Positions 58,560 to 64,000 of a DNA stretch of 64,000 nt are shown here, piece after piece (position 1 is the first letter of the stretch; each line of letters begins with the position of its first letter). The translations under genes and the position numbers were made by a program. Source of the DNA: Phascolarctos cinereus (taxonomy: Eukaryota; Chordata; Mammalia; Diprotodontia; Phascolarctidae); the NCBI RefSeq assembly GCF_002099425.1, contig NW_018344272.1:660001-724000 (forward strand), written 5' to 3'. Below the pieces are notes generated by a model. It had not been told where the DNA came from and did not search any database. It saw nothing but the letters and a program-made list of their open reading frames with translations.

Positions 58560-59290
58560 GTTACATGCCCAACCACCAAGGCTCTGTTTCCCTATTGGGA
58601 GTTTCTCAATGATACTTGAGACACACTCCCCCAATAGGTGCTCTCAAGGAGCTGATTTCCTGGGATAAAAATGCCACTCCATCATTGCTAAGGGAGAGGG
58701 GCTAACAAATTACTAGATCTGTCACCTTAACCCCTAAGCTCCCACAGCTGCCCCTTAACTCAACATCTTGTCTTGGTCCAACTGGCCTTTCATGGCATCT
58801 TGACTTAAACCTGCCTCTCCTTTATTGGCCAAAAGTGCTTTAAGACCCACCCTCTCCTTGGCCAAAAAGGAGAAATGTCAGGAACCAAAACCACCTCTCT
58901 TTTTAGACACCCTATTTTCCAGAGCTAAGGCCCAGCAAGCAAGCTGTGCCCTGAACTTGGCTCAGCAACAGTCTGTGTGCTCTGGATGAACTTTGTTGCA
59001 ACTAAATCACAGACCTGATTTTCCTCACTAGACAACCTTGCCTCACTGTTGCTGTTATGCCTCACCACTGTTGCTACATTTATCTAGCCACAAATATATA
59101 AATCAAGATTTCATCCCACTGCCTCAGGTCTCCTACTAGAGGAGGCCCCAACACATGTCTCACTTCTCTCCCCCATTTGAATAAAGAAAGTTTTTTGCTT
59201 TTAACCTGGGTGAGCTCTTTGGTATTTTTGGAGTCAACAATGGTTGTGAAACCTCTGTGACTTTTTGGTCATTTGTGACCAGAGTTGACA
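58560..59290 (+). mobile_element. Possible solo LTR of an endogenous retrovirus (fossil)
   Basis: The composition and layout recall a retroviral LTR in plus orientation. There is a C-rich upstream part, a TATA-like 'aaatatataaatcaag' near 59090, and an 'aataaag' polyadenylation-type signal near 59180 followed by a T-rich stretch. Internal retroviral genes are not seen on either side, so it would be solo. Ends are uncertain: an inner start at about 58876 is also possible. No target duplication was found. The family is undetermined and it is probably old. Confidence 0.4.
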
Positions 59291-59929
59291 CTAGAACATC
59301 ATGCCTCGAGGTGAAGGTTGGGCTTATTACCCAAACTCTCCTCCTAATTCATCCTTCTTCCCAGGTAGTAAAGACTATAACACTTTTTGTCCATTTTAAT
59401 CTTTAACCAAATTCTCACTATAACAATACACAGGTCCTAGGTTTCACCACAATCTTCTTAATATACAATGTTCCTTCATTGTGTCTTTTGTCAATTATAT
59501 TCCTTTGAATACAGTATACTCTTCCAGACCTAAATTCCAGTGTTAAGGCCCAACTCACCAAATTTCAGGGAAATCATTGAAGTCAAATTTGGGAATACAT
59601 ACATACCTTGGGAATATAACATATCCTTCAAGTGTTTGTCAAGTCAACAAGTAGCCACCTCAATGCCCCTCAATAAAAAGTCACTAATCACCACTATTTA
59701 TTTCTTATTCCTCTGACCATTACTGAAAAAACTCTCACCTGCTGAGGCCTATGAATGTATATCTTCCTTGGAACACCAAATAATGGCTTTCTCTTGAAAT
59801 GGTTCCCAAGTGGTACTACAAATTAGATACATGCTCACAAACTTTACAAGTGACATTTTATCATGGAGATTAAGTGTTACTTTAACATTAGACAGGTATG
59901 ACCTTGTTCTAGCAATCATCTTCTTTGTG
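59291..59929. other. Unassigned DNA
   Basis: Nothing recognised. Confidence 0.4.
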
Positions 59930-60080
59930 TCTCTGTCTCTATCTCTCTTCATCTATGTCTCCATCTCTGTCTCTCCTCTTCTTCTCAATGTCTCTATTTT
60001 TCTGTTTCTTCTCTCTCTCTGTAGATTTTTTTGCATCTCTCTCCATCTCTATCTTCCTCTTTCTCCTTACCACCACCTTC
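59930..60080. repeat. (TCTC)n pyrimidine-rich low-complexity tract
   Basis: Degenerate CTCT/TCTG units over about 150 bp. The serine/leucine/phenylalanine-rich frames on the plus strand come from it. Confidence 0.85.
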
Positions 60081-60204
60081 TTTCCTCCAGAAACTTACCC
60101 TCTGCATAGAAACCAGAACATTTTCAAAAGATTTAAGAATCTGCAACACAACAAACAGGCTCTGCCTACAGTGAAGGGTTTTTTTTTGGGGGGGGAGCTT
60201 CATT
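60081..60204. other. Unassigned, with T/G homopolymer pair
   Basis: A T-run followed directly by a G-run lies at about 60179-60196. Otherwise nothing is recognised. Confidence 0.5.
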
Positions 60205-60720
60205 CAAGCTATTAAAGCGTAAAATTAATTTTTAAAAAATATTTTATTGAATTCAGAACCAGGAGTTTGAAAGCAATGAAATAAATCTTAAAACTTCTAC
60301 TGAGTTCACCTAATAGATTGTTTCATTAATTAAATTGTTCATTAATTTATTTGCCTTTTTTCAACTTGCTGAAAGTTTTTTTGTTGTTTTGGGGGAGGGG
60401 TATTAATTAACTTCGTTGTTTTTAAGCTCTGAATCAATTTTCCTGCTTGCATGCAAGCCTGTCCTGCATATAAATAAACAGAAAGGTTAAGCCTCATTTG
60501 CAAATGTACAAACTTCTGCATTAGGCATTAAATTTTGTTGGGAATGACATTGTATATGTGTATAGACAAAGGAAAATGTGTTACTTTCCCTAGAAAAAGG
60601 TTTTGAGTTTGTCTTGTTAAGCATTTCAGCAGAATAAATAAAGCATACTGTTATGTTTTCCTCCAACCTTTTTTTTAAAGTGCTGATCTGCATCTCATTT
60701 CATAGGGATCCTTTGCTGTA
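60205..60720. other. Repeat-free block with homeodomain- and octamer-like motifs
   Basis: No repeat is recognised. It contains several TTAATTAA/ATTAATT-type sites (about 60325-60350 and 60402-60411) and a perfect palindrome ATTTGCAAAT at 60496-60505 of the octamer-binding type. It might be a conserved enhancer-like element. This is motif-level inference in AT-rich DNA, where such sites also arise by chance. Confidence 0.3.
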
Positions 60721-61857
60721 GAGGTCCTCTTTGCCAGGGTCATTTTTCTGTTGTACTTTTGTTTCTATTTGTAATCATTAGGAATCATCACATTTTGGTT
60801 GGAACACTTTCTTAAAGCCCCAGATTACTACGATGATGGCTTGAGTTCTAAAAAAAAATTTAATCACACTGAACTATTATCTTTGAGGAAATCATCAAAA
60901 AATTTTAAATGGATAAATCCAAATTTAGTCAGTTTGGTTCCCATCTTCATACCTTAGAGGTCTTGTTCCTTCTTGCAGATTATGCTTGCTACAAAGTAAG
61001 ATGTTTCCTTTTTTGTTACTTTTTTTCCAGGAATTTGTAGAATTGTCTTTTCAGACAATTGCAACCAGCTGTAGTAAACAAATACAGTACAATAACATAA
61101 AATGCAGACACTCCAATTTCACAATATGAATAATGGACAATTGGTAATGTAACAGTAGAAATCATCAACTTAGTACAGAGTTAGAAACACAAAATACAAT
61201 GATACTGTCCTTCTGTGCCTCTCCAAACTGCATAATGTCTTGAATCAGATGATTCCATTATTAGCCATGTAATCTTTATATTGTTGTTTGTCTACAATAA
61301 ACTTGCAAATTAAGTCAATCAGTTCTTATATTCTTAGAAACAATGATCATAGTATGTCCAAAGTGAAGACTATTTGTTTTTGGCAAAGAGACATTCTTTG
61401 ATTCTCTCTTCGAATTTCAGAATATTCCTGTCTCTGGTCTTTTCATATTCAGACCTTCATCTGCTGCAAAAGAGCAGAAGATATACACAACAGTGTTAGG
61501 AGACATTGTTTTTAATGTTGAATACCATGAATAGTTGAAGTTTCCTTGCTTTTCATGATGTGGAATAGATTCTATTCTATTAAACTTCTGATGTCACAAA
61601 AAAACTTGGCAATTAGGAAGCATCAATAACACAGTCCTTACTTTTTACCCATGTTAGTAGACTGTTTCATTTTTTAAAAAACCAGATAAAGCAAGGAATT
61701 CCAGTGTATGACTGTATTATTTTTAAAAAGAGACTAGAGGACTTGTGAGACCCTAACTAGAGGCACTGTGTCTCAAATTATTTATTTTCTAGATAGCTCT
61801 TTATAAGAAAAGGTCTGAAGAAATTTTTCAAAAGCCCACCATAAAGTAATGTGTGAC
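60721..61857. other. Unassigned, repeat-free DNA
   Basis: No repeat or gene is recognised. A small perfect hairpin AATTGTCT-TTTC-AGACAATT lies near 61042. Confidence 0.4.
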
Positions 61858-61872
61858 TTCCCCCTGGTGGCT
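61858..61872 (-). promoter_or_regulatory. CTCF-like motif
   Basis: Minus strand reads AGCCACCAGGGGGAAG, a close match to the CTCF core (CCACCAGGGGGCRC). It lies in repeat-free DNA. Occupancy is unknown. Confidence 0.45.
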
Positions 61873-62060
61873 TATCGAATAATAAAAACAGGGAACTACT
61901 TTGTGAATATTCACCAATTCCTATGTACTACTTAATTCCTACATAGGAAATATTGCTATTTCTGAGTGAATTATTGAGAAAAACCTCTTTCAGAAGACAA
62001 TTTTTAAAAATTCTACCTTTTATTGGTCTTGGCTTATGTGCCAGTGTAAATAAATGCATT
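61873..62060. other. Unassigned DNA
   Basis: Nothing recognised. Confidence 0.4.
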
Positions 62061-62221
62061 TATATGTGTGTGTGTGTGTATGTGTGTATACACACACATA
62101 TACACACATATATATGCACACATCTATGTATGTGTATGTGTGTCTGTATATGTGTGTATATATGACCTCTCTCCCTCTGTCATACAGACAGACAGACAGA
62201 CACACACACACACACACACCC
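62061..62221. repeat. Compound (TG)n, (CA)n, (GACA)n microsatellite
   Basis: TG-rich, then CA-rich, then TG-rich, then (CAGA)n and (CA)n blocks. Opposed TG and CA blocks are mutually complementary, so hairpins are possible. All long frames crossing it are artefacts. Confidence 0.93.
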
Positions 62222-62904
62222 CTCATTTTCCCAGGTTCTATTCCACTCTTAGGATCCCTGTCCTCCATACCCCAAGTCTTCCCTAGTCCTCCCCTGTATC
62301 AGGCCCAGTTCTACGATAATTTCTTGTTGAATTTAGAAGTTGCATATCATTCCGGTATGTACCTTATAAGCAATGTAGCGAGAATCACTGTTGAAAATCT
62401 AATAGTATTTTATTATATATTTTAAATTAAATTACATCATTATTCCTGCAGTTTTTACAAAAACTGGAAAGAACTCAATCTGATGCGTGGAAAATAATGG
62501 ATATAAATTTCACCTTACAGTGAATATAATTTCTTTGTTATCATTGAATAGCAGGATGCCAATAAATCACTTTTTCTCTGCCTTTTTTCTCAGTGCTTTG
62601 TAATCTATGTTGACAAGTTGGGATGGTCAAAACAGAAAACTGTTAGGACGCACCTAATGATCAACCAATTTTTTGTACTTTTTCAGTAGTTTCTGATCTT
62701 TTGCAAGTGTATGTTCTCTTTCTACCTTTTGGAATTATATAGGTCATGTCTATGAAGCACACCAAATCAGTTATTTGGGGGTTGAACTGGTGGATCCGGA
62801 AGGTACATTGCAAAGAAGTGCATGAGGATACTCCCAGATGGTTTGCTTCTTCCTTTTAGCCTTCCCTATTCTTCATTCCTCTGGTCTAATCTAGTCCTCA
62901 CTTA
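62222..62904. other. Unassigned DNA
   Basis: Nothing recognised. Confidence 0.4.
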
Positions 62905-63037
62905 TATTAGAATCTCAGAACCATAAGAAACCTTAGAGACCAGAAGTTCAACTTCCCCACCTTCTATGTGAGGAAACTAAGAGTCCAAGAGATAAATCTA
63001 CTTTTCCAAGGTCATATAGAAAGTTAGTGTAAGACCA
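62905..63037 (-). repeat. MIR-family SINE, left part
   Basis: Antisense: 'aatctcagaaccataagaaa', 'ttctatgtgaggaaactaag' and 'tccaaggtcatatagaaagt'. An L1 breaks it, and it continues at 63828. Confidence 0.7.
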
Positions 63038-63827
63038 AAAAAAATTTCAATAGTCAATATTGGAAGGGTTGTGAAATAAGCACACTAATTCATTGTTGGT
63101 AGAACCATGAAATGGTACAATTATTTTGAAAAGCACTTTGGAATTATGCAAATAAAGTGACTACAATGCTTAAAGCCTCCTAACAAGGCTCTGATATTGG
63201 ATTTATACCTCAAGAATGTCGCTGGTAAGAAAAAAAAAACTCCATACATACCAGAATATTTATAGTAACGTTTTCATGGCAGCAAGGAATTGGAAACAAA
63301 GTAGGTGCCCATCAATTGGGGAATGGCTAAACAAACTGTGAACCATGAACATGATGGAATATTACTGTACTAAAAGAAATGATGAATTTGGTGAATACAA
63401 AGAAGCACAGAAAGATCCACATGAACTGATGCAGAGTAAAGAAAGTAGAGTCAAGAAAATAGTACACACAATGACTGTAATAATATAAATTAAAAGAACA
63501 ACATACAGAAAAATTCAAAAGTGAATTTAACAAAATTGTAGAGATTAAACATGACTTGAATGAAAAAAATATGAGAGTGAAATTCAACTGAAACTCACTC
63601 CCTTCTGAAGCAAAGAATCCACATTGTTGCACATTGCATATGTTTTCAAACTTTTTCAACACATTGATCAGGTGTGCTGATTTTTTTCTTTTTCTTTTTT
63701 TTAATTGTTAAAATGACTATCTGAAAGGGACAGGGAGAGGGATACTGTGTGATGAAGTAAAAAAACAGAAGATATCAATTAAAACCTATTTAAAGAAAAA
63801 GGAAATTAATATGAAAACAGGGGGGAA
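63038..63827 (+). mobile_element. 5'-truncated L1 (ORF2 end and 3' UTR) inserted in a MIR
   Basis: 'actaattcattgttggtaga', 'ttggaattatgcaaataaag', 'tgcccatcaattggggaatg', 'gatccacatgaactgatgca', then a 3' UTR with a TC-rich block and 'tgactatctgaaagggacag'. It ends in A-rich sequence. The minus-strand frame at 63327-63662 is an artefact. Confidence 0.8.
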
Positions 63828-63890
63828 AACCCAAGTCTATTGACTCCCAGGCTAGTGTTCCATCTACTATACCTCACTGTGCTCGATGTC
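63828..63890 (-). repeat. MIR-family SINE, right part
   Basis: 'acccaagtctattgactccc' and 'gtgttccatctactatacct' complete the MIR cut at 63037. Confidence 0.7.
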
Positions 63891-64000
63891 CTAGTTATGA
63901 AGTCCTGTTCCACAACTGCTTTTTGTTAGAACTATCATTTGGGGCTGGATCTGTTAGGGAAAATAATCAGACCAACTATTTGTAGTCTTTTTACTTATGT
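63891..64000. other. Unassigned DNA at window edge
   Basis: Nothing recognised. Confidence 0.4.

Noticed and set aside
62020-62425. Frames of 70-123 codons across the TG/CA tract
   Set aside because: Repeated C/V and T/H residues show that they are microsatellite translations.

Overview
The window is AT-rich, non-coding vertebrate DNA, and it is almost certainly from a marsupial. The evidence is the repeat content. There are tRNA-headed SINEs beginning GGGGCAGCTAGGTGGC, full-length relatives ending in the RTE-type tail 'gggtcataaagagt...ctgaacaacaacaac', many MIR/CORE-SINEs and L2 copies, CR1/L3 fragments, and L1 copies whose ORF2 and 3' UTR have the metatherian form. I cannot assign a species. 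I found no intact host protein-coding gene, tRNA gene, rRNA gene or CRISPR array. Short ORFs here are chance frames or lie inside repeats.

Layout. 1-5.05 kb: mostly unassigned, with a palindromic DNA-transposon relic (1557-1763), SINEs and a TAGA microsatellite. 5.05-10.1 kb: a long sense L1 (ORF1 C-terminus, purine-rich spacer, ORF2, 3' UTR) carrying a misplaced piece of its own ORF2 start. 10.1-18 kb: L2, RTE and MIR layers, several nested in each other. 18-22 kb: mostly repeat-free. 22-24.3 kb: an L1 ORF1-type fragment interrupted by two SINEs, each with a clean target-site duplication. 25.3 and 27.6 kb: two near-identical 92-bp segments. 29.28-32.77 kb: an antisense L1 split by a processed DDR1 retropseudogene. 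33.4-34.8 kb: a sense L1. 36.6-36.9 kb: an antisense 7SL RNA retropseudogene. 38-51 kb: MIR, L2 and CR1 fossils separated by unassigned DNA. 51.6-58.4 kb: CR1/L3 and L2 remains. 58.56-59.29 kb: a possible solo retroviral LTR. 60.2-61.9 kb: repeat-free DNA with octamer-like and CTCF-like motifs. 62-64 kb: a complex microsatellite and an L1 tail inserted in a MIR.

No genes act together here. The window reads as an intergenic or intronic repeat archive. Its best content is two host-derived retrocopies (DDR1 and 7SL), the 92-bp dispersed duplication, the rearranged L1, and a few stretches that could be regulatory. I did not find a previously undescribed multi-gene system. Boundaries of old repeats are read by eye and may be off by tens of bases.
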